Notes: generated by a model not told the origin, from the letters alone. Positions 1 to 10,264 are shown, counted from the first letter of the stretch. The stretch is DNA of 64,000 bases from Ruegeria aquimaris (GCF_025751555.1 NZ_JAOWLB010000005.1:208713-272712), one strand, 5' to 3'. Program-made: numbers and translations.

Positions 1-91
1 CCGCCAGGTTCCCGGCCACGGCAAAGCGATTCAGGATGGAATTGGCCGCAAAGGCCACCATCGTCAGGGTAGTCAGCAAAAACACCTGCAT
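1..91 (-). CDS. DMT/EamA-family transporter, N-terminal fragment (runs off left edge)
   Basis: Thirty codons of a minus-strand gene that continues beyond the window. It opens at an ATG preceded by a purine-rich AGGGGGG stretch and reads MQVFLLTTLTMVAFAANSIL, followed by a short NRFAVAGNLA. A hydrophobic first helix with AANSxLNR is typical of the first membrane segment of EamA/DMT exporters (drug/metabolite transporter superfamily). Only this segment is visible, so substrate and full length are unknown. The family call rests on the N-terminal pattern alone. Confidence 0.55.
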   Translation of the reverse strand, partial: MQVFLLTTLTMVAFAANSILNRFAVAGNLA

Positions 92-222
92 GAGGCCCCC
101 CTGGATCGTTAGGCCGGGATCTGCCTCCCGTTTCCACGCCACCTGTTTGGTCGAAACCGGTGCAGGAAAGCAACCGATTCCAAATCACGATTTCGATGGA
201 TGGCCCGATGGAAGACCGGCTG

Positions 223-693
223 TCATGCCTCGCCGAAGGCGGAGGGGTAGATCAGCCGCGACGCCGGTGCGTTCTGGCCTGGTCCAGCCAGCAACAGATG
301 CTCGGACGGATAGGGGGCGGTCAGATTGGCGGCCCGCTCGGACGAAAAACCGCGCTTGCCATAGTAATCCCGATCCCCCAGAACAACGATGGTGAGATCG
401 CGCTCCTTCGCCCAGGCAATCGCCAGTTGCAAAACCTTGGACCCGATGCCGCGGTTCTGATGATCGGGCGACACGGCAACAGGCGCCAGGCACAGCCAAC
501 CATCCGGCGCCCGCATCCAGGACAACGCGGCATAGCCCAGAAGCTGGCCGAATTCCTGATAGACGATCTCGGTCGCAAGATCCCGGTCGGCCCGCAATTC
601 GCGCACAAGCTCAGCCTCTGCGTCAGCATCGAAAGCCGTGCGCAACAAGGCATCGACCATGTCAGGGAATACTGCGGGGGGGAGCTGGTTCAT
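223..693 (-). CDS. GNAT-family N-acetyltransferase (YhbS-like)
   Basis: 156 residues, the normal size of a single-domain GCN5-related acetyltransferase, which moves an acetyl group from acetyl-CoA to an amine. The acetyl-CoA binding motif A is seen around residues 72-88 (LAPVAVSPDHQNRGIGSKVL, with the Q/RxxGxG/A signature). DRDYYGKRGF later in the chain is the beta-6/alpha-4 region that occurs in YhbS-type members. The ATG at 693 gives a start compatible with the fold. It lies between the left-edge transporter and groEL on the same strand but is separated from groEL by a terminator. The acceptor substrate cannot be told from sequence. Confidence 0.85.
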   Translation of the reverse strand: MNQLPPAVFPDMVDALLRTAFDADAEAELVRELRADRDLATEIVYQEFGQLLGYAALSWMRAPDGWLCLAPVAVSPDHQNRGIGSKVLQLAIAWAKERDLTIVVLGDRDYYGKRGFSSERAANLTAPYPSEHLLLAGPGQNAPASRLIYPSAFGEA

Positions 694-815
694 GTTTGGA
701 TTTGCCCAAGAGTGCCGATGCTGCGCGTTCTTGCACGAAACACCCGTCGGTTACAGGCCAGGCACCCGGAATTCACGGGTTCTTGTGCACTTTTGTTCCC
801 CTCTTGCAGGAAATG

Positions 816-844
816 AAAAAGGGGCCGCCCGAAAGCGACCCCTT
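816..844 (-). terminator. Rho-independent terminator of groES-groEL
   Basis: Stem AAGGGGCCGC / GCGACCCCTT (819-828 with 835-844, one mismatch) around a CCGAAA loop. Read on the minus strand, it is followed by a run of T residues (816-820 region). It sits 25 bases past the groEL stop. Confidence 0.8.
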
Positions 845-868
845 ACTTTCCGATTGGACCGGACGTGC

Positions 869-2551
<1,683 letters not shown>

Positions 2552-2568
2552 TCAGAGAAGCGCGCGGC

Positions 2569-2856
2569 TTACTCGATGATCCCCATGATGTCGCTTTCCT
2601 TCATCATCAGCAGTTCTTCGCCTGCGACCGTGACTTCGGTGCCCGACCATTTGCCGAACAGGATGCGGTCACCGGCCTTTACAGCCATCGCGATCAGTTC
2701 GCCGCTATCCTTGCGGGCGCCTTCGCCACAGGCGACAACCACGCCTTCGCTGGGCTTTTCCTTGGCGCTATCGGGGATGATCAGGCCGCCTGCGGTTTTC
2801 TCTTCGCTTTCGGTACGGCGAACCAGCACGCGGTCATGAAGCGGTTTCAATGCCAT
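2569..2856 (-). CDS. groS: 10 kDa co-chaperonin GroES
   Basis: 95 residues, the standard size. GroES forms the heptameric cap of GroEL. The chain starts [14 protein letters not shown] and contains the mobile-loop region ([18 protein letters not shown]) and the conserved [14 protein letters not shown] strand, ending [10 protein letters not shown] longer reading from an ATG at 2922 would add 22 residues foreign to the family. The ATG at 2856 has an AAGGAG ribosome site about 8 bases upstream, so that start was chosen. First gene of the groES-groEL operon, immediately downstream of CIRCE. Confidence 0.98.
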   Translation of the reverse strand: MALKPLHDRVLVRRTESEEKTAGGLIIPDSAKEKPSEGVVVACGEGARKDSGELIAMAVKAGDRILFGKWSGTEVTVAGEELLMMKESDIMGIIE

Positions 2857-2915
2857 CTTTGCAGCTCCTTGAGGCTCAAAGTTTGTTTCCCTCCCCCTGC
2901 TCTGTGTCAGAGGCA

Positions 2916-2942
2916 TTAGCACTCTCTCTTGCTGAGTGCTAA
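2916..2942 (-). promoter_or_regulatory. CIRCE operator (HrcA-binding inverted repeat)
   Basis: Perfect match to the canonical element: TTAGCACTC, nine-base spacer, GAGTGCTAA. It lies just downstream of the predicted -10 box and upstream of groES, the position at which HrcA represses chaperonin transcription until heat shock. Confidence 0.98.
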
Positions 2943-2949
2943 CGGCGCA

Positions 2950-2978
2950 TAGCTAGGGACATGAAATGCCCGAGTCAA
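2950..2978 (-). promoter_or_regulatory. groESL promoter (-35/-10)
   Basis: On the minus strand, TTGACT (2978-2973) and TAGCTA (2955-2950) are separated by exactly 17 bases, a housekeeping-sigma arrangement. The expected transcription start falls at or in the CIRCE element, which explains how HrcA blocks it. Confidence 0.75.
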
Positions 2979-3087
2979 CATCTTTGGCCCGAAAAAAATC
3001 ACCCGGTTTTGCCGGGACGGAGGCGGTTTACAACCGGGTGTCCCCGAAGCAGAGTGCGTGCCGTATGGCAGAGGCGGAACAGGTTAC

Positions 3088-3984
3088 ATGCAGATCGAAG
3101 CAAACGGCATTTGGATCGAGGTCGAGGATCATGGGCCGTCTGACGGTGTTCCGCTGATCCTCATCCGGGGGCAAGGGAGCCAGTTGGCGCATTGGCCGAC
3201 CGAACTCTACGACGGTTTTGCCAAGGCCGGATACCGGGTGATCCTGTTCGACAATCGCGATGTGGGCCTGACCCAGCGCTGCCCGGTCGATAACGTTCCG
3301 GCGGATGCCGATTCCATTCTGGCACGGCTGCGCAGCGGCGCGGAATTGCCCAAGCCCTACGATATCAACGATATGGTGGGTGACATTACAGGTCTGATGG
3401 ATGCGCTGGGGATCGAACGCGCGCATATGTTCGGCATCTCGATGGGCGGCGCGGTGCTGCAACAACTGTGCATCGATCACCCTGACCGCGTAATGTCAGC
3501 CACAATTGTGATGACGGCTTGCCGACCATTCACCGAACGCGCGCCGGATGACCGGGCGGCCCTGTTGGCGCTTGTCGACAGCCTGTTGGTGCGCGACTTG
3601 ACGCGCACGGAATATCTGGATGCGCAGGTCGCGGAACATGGGCTTTGGGGCAGTCCCGGTTATCCGATGCCCGAGGCCGATATCCGCGCCATGGCCGCCC
3701 GCGCCTGGGCGCGAGGGGTCGATGCGGCCGGAAAGAACCGTCAGGTGCTGGCCATACTGCACGCCCCCGACCGCAGGCCTGGCCTGCGCAATGTCGCCCT
3801 GCCCTGCCTGGTGATCCACGGCACCGATGATGCGCTGATCCCGCTGGAGATGGGCGAAGAGATCGCCGATACGATTCCCGGTTCCGAATTTCATGCTGTC
3901 AAAGGGATGGGCCATATCATCACCCCCGCACTCGCCCCGGTCATGGTCGACATGGTGACCGATTTCATCGCGCGGCGGGCCTAG
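3088..3984 (+). CDS. alpha/beta-fold hydrolase
   Basis: 298 residues, the usual length of a single-domain alpha/beta hydrolase. The oxyanion-side motif IRGQGSQLAHW (about 26-36), the nucleophile elbow GISMGG with Ser118, a late acidic residue in HGTDDALIP and the catalytic His in GMGHIITP give a complete Ser-Asp-His triad. The ATG at 3088 starts MQIEANGIWIEVED, which fits the first beta strand. A GTG at 3058 would add ten residues with no support. Its stop overlaps the stop of the convergent DUF2161 gene by a few bases. Substrate is unknown. Members include esterases, haloperoxidase-like and lactone hydrolases. Confidence 0.9.
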   Translation: MQIEANGIWIEVEDHGPSDGVPLILIRGQGSQLAHWPTELYDGFAKAGYRVILFDNRDVGLTQRCPVDNVPADADSILARLRSGAELPKPYDINDMVGDITGLMDALGIERAHMFGISMGGAVLQQLCIDHPDRVMSATIVMTACRPFTERAPDDRAALLALVDSLLVRDLTRTEYLDAQVAEHGLWGSPGYPMPEADIRAMAARAWARGVDAAGKNRQVLAILHAPDRRPGLRNVALPCLVIHGTDDALIPLEMGEEIADTIPGSEFHAVKGMGHIITPALAPVMVDMVTDFIARRA

Positions 3985-4646
3985 GTCCAACTATAGGCCC
4001 AATGGACCAATCCGGCGCGGCCTTCATCCGTAATGCCATAGACGCCCTTCTCGACCCGCAGAAACCAGCCGTAGTGGTTTTCGCGCATCAAGCGGGTTGC
4101 CGTGGTAACGCCCGTGGCGCGGGCGACCTCGCTGCCTTTGCTCTGCCCGTTCTCCGCTAGATGCGCGGCACAGCGCAGCGCATCCTGGCGGTAGCCGGTG
4201 ACGATGCCATGCCGTGTCGCGCCACCGGCGTTTGGATCGCCCGCCAGACGATCGAACTCCCGCAACAACTTGTCCGTCCGCGCCCTGGACTTGCGCGGCT
4301 GATAGGGTCCGGGGTCGCAATGCACCTCGACCCGCCCGTCGGCGCGCACTGTGATCAGACCCAGCCCCAACCGCCGACACAGGGCGAGATTGTCGCGCAG
4401 AGCCCGGCGTGCCGTTTTCCCCTTGGGCCGTAGGACAGCCATGTAGACGGTATCGGTCAGGGTCAGCCGCGCCACAGCCTGGTGAAACAGCGACAGGGAA
4501 AACCGCAGTTTCAATTCCACCACCACCGGCGGCTCATCGCCTCGCCGCGCGACAATGTCGGCGGCGCCGACCTCACCCTTGACGGTGTAGCCCTGCCGTT
4601 CCAGCATCTGTTTGATCGGTGGGTATAGATCCTGTTCTCGCTGCAT
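3981..4646 (-). CDS. DUF2161 protein, putative PD-(D/E)XK phosphodiesterase
   Basis: 221 residues. The N-terminal half carries a PD-(D/E)XK-type nuclease signature: GAADIVARR with Asp30, then VVVELKL with Glu44 and Lys46, set on a predicted alpha-beta-beta core (LYPPIKQMLERQGYTVKGEV). The C-terminal part resembles a winged-helix segment (KGSEVARATGVTTATRLMRE followed by GWFLRVEKGVYGI), which may bind nucleic acid. Proteins of this family are common in Rhodobacteraceae and have no established function that I know of. It stands alone between unrelated genes and meets the preceding hydrolase gene head to head with overlapping stop codons. Nuclease activity is inferred from the motif only. Confidence 0.8.
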   Translation of the reverse strand: MQREQDLYPPIKQMLERQGYTVKGEVGAADIVARRGDEPPVVVELKLRFSLSLFHQAVARLTLTDTVYMAVLRPKGKTARRALRDNLALCRRLGLGLITVRADGRVEVHCDPGPYQPRKSRARTDKLLREFDRLAGDPNAGGATRHGIVTGYRQDALRCAAHLAENGQSKGSEVARATGVTTATRLMRENHYGWFLRVEKGVYGITDEGRAGLVHWAYSWT

Positions 4647-4759
4647 GGTTGCAGGCTAGGCACATCGGAGGGGCAATACAATCACGCACCCAAGCGTGAC
4701 TTGCCCCGAGCCAATGTGAACCTTAGCTGTTGATTCAGTTCGAGATTGAAGGAGACCCC

Positions 4760-5746
4760 ATGCTGCGCGCCCTGATACTCTGCCTGGGCCTGCTGGCCGC
4801 GACCGGGGTCGAGGCCCGCTGTACCGGGACCGATCTGCTGACGCGGCTGACGCCCGAGGGCGAAGCGCGGCTAGCGCGCGAGATACAGAAGGTGCCGTTT
4901 GCCTATGGCAATCACTGGATCGCGACAAAAGGGTCGCAGCGCATCCATCTGATCGGGACCCAGCACACCGGGGACAGCCGCATGAGGGCGGTGATGCGAA
5001 AACTGACGCCCGTCATCCAGTCGGCGGATGCCGTGCTGCTCGAAGTCACCGCCAAACAACTCGCCACCCTTGATGACACACTGCGCAAGACGCCCTCGAT
5101 CCTGACCATACCCAAGGGCGCGCCCGGGCTCGACACGCTGATGCCGCCGGAAGACTGGCAGATGCTGAGCCTGCAAATGCGGGTGCAGGGGGTGGATGAA
5201 AAGGTCCTGGCCCGCATGCAACCCTGGTTCATCTCGATGAACCTGTCCCGCTCGGGCTGTGGCGGGCGCGGATTGTTCGCCTATCGCGGCCTGGATGACC
5301 GGATCGAGCTGTTGGCGGCGCGGGCCGGTGTGCCGGTCGGGTCCTTGGAGGCGGTCGGAACAGGCATGAGTTCGCTATCCGCCATCCCGGTAAGGGATCA
5401 GGTCAAGCTGCTGGTGATGGACATGAGGAGCGAGCTCAATTTCGACGATCAGGTCGTGACCCTTTCGAATGCCTATTTCGAAGAAAGGCTGGCCGAGGCA
5501 ATGCTGATCGAGGACTGGACGCTTTATCGCGATCTGGATGTTTCGCGCAAGGAAGTGTCCCGCCTGCTGCGCCAGTTCGATACGCATATCCTGGACAAGC
5601 GCAACCGGGCCTGGATGCCGGTGATCCAGCGGACCAAGGCAAAGACCATGGTCGTCGCGGTCGGGGCCGCGCATCTGCCGGGCAAGGCGGGCTTGCTGAA
5701 CCTGTTGAAACAACGCGGCTACAGCCTGAGCCGCGCGGAATTTTGA
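4760..5746 (+). CDS. TraB/GumN family protein, secreted (first of tandem pair)
   Basis: 328 residues beginning with a signal peptide (MLRALILCLGLLAATGVEA, then RCTG with the first Cys of the mature chain). The TraB/GumN core is recognisable: GNHWIATKG followed by HLIGTQHTGDSRM near the start, a central ALLEVTAKQ-like stretch (VLLEVTAKQL), and a C-terminal RNRAWMPVIQ ... VVAVGAAHLPGKAGLLNLL. These conserved Glu/His positions resemble a metal-dependent hydrolase fold, but no activity is proven. The ATG at 4760 follows GAAGGAGA. A second, diverged copy begins 9 bases after its stop, implying a two-gene operon from a duplication. Confidence 0.88.
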   Translation: MLRALILCLGLLAATGVEARCTGTDLLTRLTPEGEARLAREIQKVPFAYGNHWIATKGSQRIHLIGTQHTGDSRMRAVMRKLTPVIQSADAVLLEVTAKQLATLDDTLRKTPSILTIPKGAPGLDTLMPPEDWQMLSLQMRVQGVDEKVLARMQPWFISMNLSRSGCGGRGLFAYRGLDDRIELLAARAGVPVGSLEAVGTGMSSLSAIPVRDQVKLLVMDMRSELNFDDQVVTLSNAYFEERLAEAMLIEDWTLYRDLDVSRKEVSRLLRQFDTHILDKRNRAWMPVIQRTKAKTMVVAVGAAHLPGKAGLLNLLKQRGYSLSRAEF

Positions 5747-5755
5747 AGAGTGCGA

Positions 5756-6745
5756 ATGGCATCCATGCGTTTTCTGGCCGTTTTCCTGTTTCTGACAATG
5801 CCAATGGCGGCCTTTGCCGCCTGCGAAGGGCGCGACCAGCGGGGCGACCTGCCGAACGAGGTCCGCGCCGAGATGGAACGGGCCGCCGCAGCGATACCCT
5901 ATCCCGAGGGCAACCATTGGGTCGCGACCCGGGGTAACACCGTGCTGCACCTGATTGGCACCCTGCATGTCAACGATCCCCGCATGGGGCTTGCCGCCGA
6001 CAGGCTGGAACCGCTGATCGAGCGGGCGAGTTCCGTCTGGTTCGAGCTGAACCCCGCCGACCTTGCCGCGTTCGAGCGCGAAGTCATGAGTAACCCGAAG
6101 GTGGCGCTGATCACCGAAGGACCCACCCTGATCGAGTTGATGAGCGAGGAGGGATGGAAACGGATCGCCCAAGCCCTGGCCGAGCGCAATGTCCCGGCCT
6201 GGATGGGGGCCAAGATGCAGCCCTGGGTGCTGGGCGCAGTCCTGTCGCTGCCGCCCTGCCTGCTGCGCGATCCCGAGGCGAAACAGGGTATGGACAAACG
6301 ACTGTCGGTTCTGGCGGACATGCATGACGTGCCGCAGCACTCGCTGGAGACCGGCGCCGAACTGCTGGCGCTGTTCACCGCCACCCCGATCGAAGAGCAG
6401 GCCCGCGAGTTGGAGATGTTCGCGGACAATCTGGGGGCCGATGCCGACCAGTTGGCAACGTTGAGCGCGATGTATTTCGAAGAGCGCCATGCCGAGTTCA
6501 TGGAGTTCTCGCGCCGCGACGCGATAGCGCGCAGCGGTTTGTCGCCCGAGGTGTTCGATCCGCTCTGGGACAGTTTCATGGTCACCCTCGTGGAGGGGCG
6601 CAACCGCAACTGGATGCGCCATATCCTGGATATCCGCGACCAGACAGCGGTAATCGCCGTTGGCGCAGGCCATCTGCACGGCGAAAGCGGATTGCTGAAC
6701 CTGCTGGCGCTGGAGGGCTATCTGCTGGAACGAGCCGCGTTCTGA
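5756..6745 (+). CDS. TraB/GumN family protein, secreted (second of tandem pair)
   Basis: 329 residues, paralogous to the gene just upstream: signal peptide (MRFLAVFLFLTMPMAAFA, then ACEG), GNHWVATRG, HLIGTLHVNDPRMG, and the C-terminal RNRNWMRHILD ... AVIAVGAGHLHGESGLLNLL. The order of motifs is the same in both copies, while the connecting sequence has diverged considerably. The start could be the ATG at 5756 or that at 5765; GAAGAG before 5756 favours the former. Both products are expected in the periplasm or anchored to the membrane. Function unknown; family members have been proposed as proteases or haem-related binding proteins without firm evidence. Confidence 0.87.
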   Translation: MASMRFLAVFLFLTMPMAAFAACEGRDQRGDLPNEVRAEMERAAAAIPYPEGNHWVATRGNTVLHLIGTLHVNDPRMGLAADRLEPLIERASSVWFELNPADLAAFEREVMSNPKVALITEGPTLIELMSEEGWKRIAQALAERNVPAWMGAKMQPWVLGAVLSLPPCLLRDPEAKQGMDKRLSVLADMHDVPQHSLETGAELLALFTATPIEEQARELEMFADNLGADADQLATLSAMYFEERHAEFMEFSRRDAIARSGLSPEVFDPLWDSFMVTLVEGRNRNWMRHILDIRDQTAVIAVGAGHLHGESGLLNLLALEGYLLERAAF

Positions 6746-6848
6746 GGCGGAAACCTGACCAAGGGTCGCAGCCTGCGCGCCCCCCCGTGACAATGCCGGT
6801 CCGCGCCCCTATAAGGCGCGCAAATTTGACCTTGCGCAGGATAGACAC

Positions 6849-7769
6849 ATGACCATTCAGGTATTTGGCCACAAATCCCCCGACACCGATTCCACCGGCT
6901 CGCCCATCGTCTGGGCCTGGTATCTGACCGAGGTAAAGGGCCAGGCCGCCAAACCGGTGCTGCTGGGCGAACCCAACACCGAAGCGGCCTTCATGCTCAG
7001 CCGCTGGGGTTTCGACAAGCCCGAGATCATCTCGGACGTGAACGCAGGCGCCCCGGTGGTGATCGTAGACACCAACAACCCCGCCGAACTGCCCGCCAGC
7101 GTCAACGACGCCGATATCCGCCAGATCATCGACCACCACGCGCTGATCGGCGGGCTGAAGACCAAGGGCCCTATCGACATCACCGTGCGCCCGCTGGCCT
7201 GCACCGCCACCATCATGGTCGACCTGATGGGTGACGATGCTGCCCGCATGCCCGAGGCGATCAAGGGCGCGGCGCTGACCTGCATCCTTTCTGACACGCT
7301 GGAGTTCCGCTCGCCCACCACCACCGATCATGACCGCGCCGTGGCCGAGAAGCTGGCCGCCGATCTGGGCATCGACATTCCGTCCTATGCCGCCGAGATG
7401 TTCGCGGCCAAGTCGGACGTGTCGTCCTTCTCGGACGCCGAGCTGCTGCGGATGGACTCGAAAGAGTACAATGTCGACGGCAAGGAATTCCGGGTCTCGG
7501 TTCTGGAAACCACCGCACCCAAGGTGCTGCTGGACCGCAAGGACAGCCTGATGGCCTCGATGATCGACGTGGCCAAGGAAGACGGCGCCGATCAGGTGCT
7601 GCTGTTCGTGATCGACATCCTGAACGAGGAAGCCACCCTGCTGGTGCCCAACGATCTGGTCAAGACCGTGGCCGAAAAGAGCTTTGGCGCCTCGGTCTCG
7701 GGCGACACGGTTGTCCTGCCCGGCATCATGAGCCGGAAAAAGCAGATCATCCCGAACCTCAAGGTCTGA
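6849..7769 (+). CDS. ppaC: manganese-dependent inorganic pyrophosphatase (family II)
   Basis: 306 residues, the length of family II pyrophosphatases of the DHH superfamily, which split pyrophosphate to two phosphates using Mn2+ or Co2+ in the cytoplasm. Metal ligands are visible in the N-terminal domain: FGHKSPDTDS (His8, Asp12, Asp14), VIVDTNNPAELP and the DHH motif in IIDHHALIG. The C-terminal domain carries the SRKKQIIP substrate-binding end with the Arg-Lys-Lys signature of this family. It is a single gene followed by a strong terminator. It makes pyrophosphate-producing biosynthesis irreversible. Whether a family I enzyme also exists elsewhere in the genome cannot be seen here. Confidence 0.97.
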   Translation: MTIQVFGHKSPDTDSTGSPIVWAWYLTEVKGQAAKPVLLGEPNTEAAFMLSRWGFDKPEIISDVNAGAPVVIVDTNNPAELPASVNDADIRQIIDHHALIGGLKTKGPIDITVRPLACTATIMVDLMGDDAARMPEAIKGAALTCILSDTLEFRSPTTTDHDRAVAEKLAADLGIDIPSYAAEMFAAKSDVSSFSDAELLRMDSKEYNVDGKEFRVSVLETTAPKVLLDRKDSLMASMIDVAKEDGADQVLLFVIDILNEEATLLVPNDLVKTVAEKSFGASVSGDTVVLPGIMSRKKQIIPNLKV

Positions 7770-7788
7770 TCCGGTCCCGACCGATGAA

Positions 7789-7821
7789 AGAGGCGCCCCT
7801 CGCGGGCGCCTCTTGCGTTTT
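7789..7821 (+). terminator. terminator after ppaC
   Basis: Perfect 10-bp stem AGAGGCGCCC / GGGCGCCTCT (7789-7798 with 7804-7813), loop CTCGC, then TGCGTTTT. Convergent with the downstream minus-strand GFA gene. Confidence 0.88.
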
Positions 7822-7825
7822 GACC

Positions 7826-8233
7826 TTACTGGGTCGGCAGCCCGTCAAAGGCGTGTACGCCCTCGGGGATGATGTGAAAGGCCTGTTTCTCGGCGGCAAA
7901 CACCGCCGCTTTGGGCCCCTTGAACAGGGCCGGATCGTCCAGCGTGCCGATCTTCAGGATCACTGCCGGCAGGCCGGGCCGGTGCGAGGCGACCCCGGTG
8001 CCGCAGGTGGCGCAGAAATCGCGAGTCACCCGGTCGGGCCGATCCTCCAGCCGAAAGCTCTTGGGCGTGCCCTTGACATAGCGAAAGCCCGCAGCCGGCA
8101 TCACCATAAACAGGTTCGGCGCGCCGCCCGCATAAGTCTGGCAGGCACGGCAGTGGCATTGCGCCTTGAGCATCGGCTCACCCTCGGCCTCATAGCGCAG
8201 CGCGCCGCAGTAACATCCGCCTGTAAGTGTCAT
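7826..8233 (-). CDS. GFA-domain protein (glutathione-dependent formaldehyde-activating-like)
   Basis: 135 residues matching the zinc-binding CENP-V/GFA fold. Cysteine pairs CYCG near the N-terminus, CHCRAC in the middle and CATCG in the second half are the expected zinc ligands. The ATG at 8233 has a GGAGATC ribosome site eight bases upstream. A longer reading to 8284 adds a basic leader with no family support. Few GFA proteins act on formaldehyde; many are of unknown role, so the name describes the fold rather than an activity. It is a monocistronic gene between two oppositely oriented plus-strand units. Confidence 0.93.
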   Translation of the reverse strand: MTLTGGCYCGALRYEAEGEPMLKAQCHCRACQTYAGGAPNLFMVMPAAGFRYVKGTPKSFRLEDRPDRVTRDFCATCGTGVASHRPGLPAVILKIGTLDDPALFKGPKAAVFAAEKQAFHIIPEGVHAFDGLPTQ

Positions 8234-8336
8234 TTGTGATCTCCTGGTATCGGTGTCGCGGCGCAGGATGGACGCGGGAGACATATGCGGCTAGTGTCAC
8301 GAATGACATTATTCAGACCGAAATGGACAAATCGCC

Positions 8337-9254
8337 ATGAACGTCCTTCTGCTGCATCCCGCCCCCTGTCAACGCTCCAGCCTGGCCATCGCCGAGGACA
8401 TGCTGGACAGCGCCAACCGGGTGGCCGCGTTGCGCGGCGAGACGGCACCGTTTTGCTGGCGCACCCTGCACCCCGAGGCGGTCTGCCCGGATACACCGGC
8501 GCCGGATCTGGTGGTGCTGCCGGGGATGGGGCTTGCCTCGGCCGAGGAGTTGCGGGCGGCGATGGACAGTCCTGCCTTTGTCGCGCTGACCGCGGCGCTG
8601 CGCCACCTCGCCCAGCCCGGTACCCGCATTGCGAGCGCCTGCTCTGGCGTCTTTGCGCTGGCGGCGGCGGGGCTTCTGGATGGGCGCCGCGCCACCACAA
8701 CCTGGTGGCTGGCACCGCTGTTGCGGGGCTGGTTCCCCAAGGTCCGGGTCGAGATGGGCGAGGTGCTGTGCAGCGATGGGGCGCTGGTAACGGCAGGCGC
8801 CTCCTTTGCCCAGATCGACCTGATGCTGCACCTGATCGAGACCCAGGCGGGGTATGCCCTGGCCGAGGATTGCCGCCGCTTTCTGCTGGCTGACAGCCGA
8901 CCCAGCCAGTTGCCCTATCTGTCGGTGGCGACGCTGGTGGCGGGTGATCCGGCGCTGCAACGGGTCGAGTTGTACCTGCGTCGCCATATTGCCCGTCAGG
9001 TGCCGCTGGCCGAACTGGCCGAGGCCGCCGGGCTGGGCACGCGCACCTTTGCCCGCCGTCTGGCACGGGTCGCGGGCATGACCCCGGGCGAGTTCGCCCA
9101 GACCCTGCGGGTGACCGAGGCGATCCGGCTTTATCGGGCGGGCGGGCTGAGCCTGGAACAGGTCGCGCATCGGGTCGGATATAGCGATGCCACCGCGCTC
9201 CGCCGTGTAATGACCCGCCGCACAGGGCGGCGGCTGGAAAGCTTTCGTAGCTGA
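8337..9254 (+). CDS. GlxA-family AraC-type transcriptional regulator (DJ-1/PfpI domain + HTH)
   Basis: 305 residues in two parts. Residues 1 to about 190 form a DJ-1/PfpI-like domain with the nucleophile-elbow-like ASACSGVFALAAAG. Residues about 205-305 hold the AraC DNA-binding domain (LRRHIARQVPLAELAEAAGL, then FARRLARVAGMTPGEFAQ and a second helix-turn-helix ending in GYSDATALRRVMTRRTG). Relatives sense amino-acid or quaternary-amine derivatives and activate catabolic genes. The ligand here is not evident. It diverges from the GFA gene (about 100 bases apart), which makes that gene a candidate target, and is followed by a HAD phosphatase gene about 80 bases downstream. Confidence 0.93.
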   Translation: MNVLLLHPAPCQRSSLAIAEDMLDSANRVAALRGETAPFCWRTLHPEAVCPDTPAPDLVVLPGMGLASAEELRAAMDSPAFVALTAALRHLAQPGTRIASACSGVFALAAAGLLDGRRATTTWWLAPLLRGWFPKVRVEMGEVLCSDGALVTAGASFAQIDLMLHLIETQAGYALAEDCRRFLLADSRPSQLPYLSVATLVAGDPALQRVELYLRRHIARQVPLAELAEAAGLGTRTFARRLARVAGMTPGEFAQTLRVTEAIRLYRAGGLSLEQVAHRVGYSDATALRRVMTRRTGRRLESFRS

Positions 9255-9335
9255 GCTGCCAGCCCTTTCCCATGGCCATTGTCCAACGCATGCGGCATAC
9301 AAGCCCTTGCGACAATACCCAAACCGGACCCAGAC

Positions 9336-10211
9336 ATGACCCAGATCATAAACGCCCTCTCCGACATCTCCGACCGCTACCGCGCGCTGTTCGTCGATCT
9401 GTGGGGATGCGTGCACAATGGAGTGACAGCCTATCCAGATGCGATCTCTGCGCTGAGAGCCTATCGCGCCCAGGGCGGCAAGGTCGTGCTGGTGACGAAC
9501 TCTCCGAAACCGCGCGCCGGGGTTGCGACTCAATTGGTCCAGTTCAACGTGCCCGAGGACGCTTATGACACCATCGCCACCAGCGGTGACAGCGCGCGTT
9601 CGGCCATGTTCCGGGGTGCGGTTGGTCAAAAGGTCTACTTCATGGGCGAGTGGGACCGCGACGCGGGCTTTTTCGAGCCGCTCAAACTGCTCGACAACCC
9701 GGTCGAGATCACCCGTGTGCCGCTGCAAGAGGCCGAGGGCATCGTCTGTTGCGGCCCCTTCGACCCGATGGCCGACCCGGCGGTGAACCGGCCCGATTTC
9801 CTATATGCCAAGACCAAGGGGATGAAGCTGCTCTGCGCCAATCCGGATATCGTGGTCGATCGCGGCGAAATCCGCGAATGGTGCGCCGGGGCGCTGGCGC
9901 GGCTTTACACCGAGATGGGAGGCGAGAGCCTGTACTTCGGCAAGCCGCACCCGCCGATCTATGATCTGGCCCGCCGCCGGCTGCTTGCCTTGGGGGTGGA
10001 TGTCGCCGATTCCGAGATTCTGGCGATCGGCGACGGCATCCAGACGGACATCGCCGGTGGCCAGGGCGAAGGCATCGATTCCCTGTTCATCTCGGGCGGT
10101 CTGGCCGCATCGGAAACCAAAACTGGCATCAACCCGGATCCGGTGGCGCTAACTGTATATCTGGAAAGAGAAAACAGGAGCCCGACCTATACTATTGGCC
10201 AACTTCGCTGA
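9336..10211 (+). CDS. HAD-superfamily hydrolase, class IIA (TIGR01459 type)
   Basis: 291 residues. The aspartate nucleophile motif is in LFVDLWGCVHNG (Asp21), the hydroxyl-binding motif is in VLVTNSPKPR, and the C-terminal metal site is in LAIGDGIQTDIAGG. The DxWGxxHNG form and the large C2 cap domain between motifs II and III place it in the IIA class with NagD and 4-nitrophenylphosphatase relatives, in the subgroup annotated as TIGR01459. The ATG at 9336 was chosen because the upstream extension to 9279 is unlike the family. Probable small-molecule phosphatase of unknown substrate. Confidence 0.92.
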   Translation: MTQIINALSDISDRYRALFVDLWGCVHNGVTAYPDAISALRAYRAQGGKVVLVTNSPKPRAGVATQLVQFNVPEDAYDTIATSGDSARSAMFRGAVGQKVYFMGEWDRDAGFFEPLKLLDNPVEITRVPLQEAEGIVCCGPFDPMADPAVNRPDFLYAKTKGMKLLCANPDIVVDRGEIREWCAGALARLYTEMGGESLYFGKPHPPIYDLARRRLLALGVDVADSEILAIGDGIQTDIAGGQGEGIDSLFISGGLAASETKTGINPDPVALTVYLERENRSPTYTIGQLR

Positions 10212-10264
10212 GCAGAAAGGGCTTGATTTTCTGCACCTGCAAAGTAATAAAGTTGCCAAACTCA

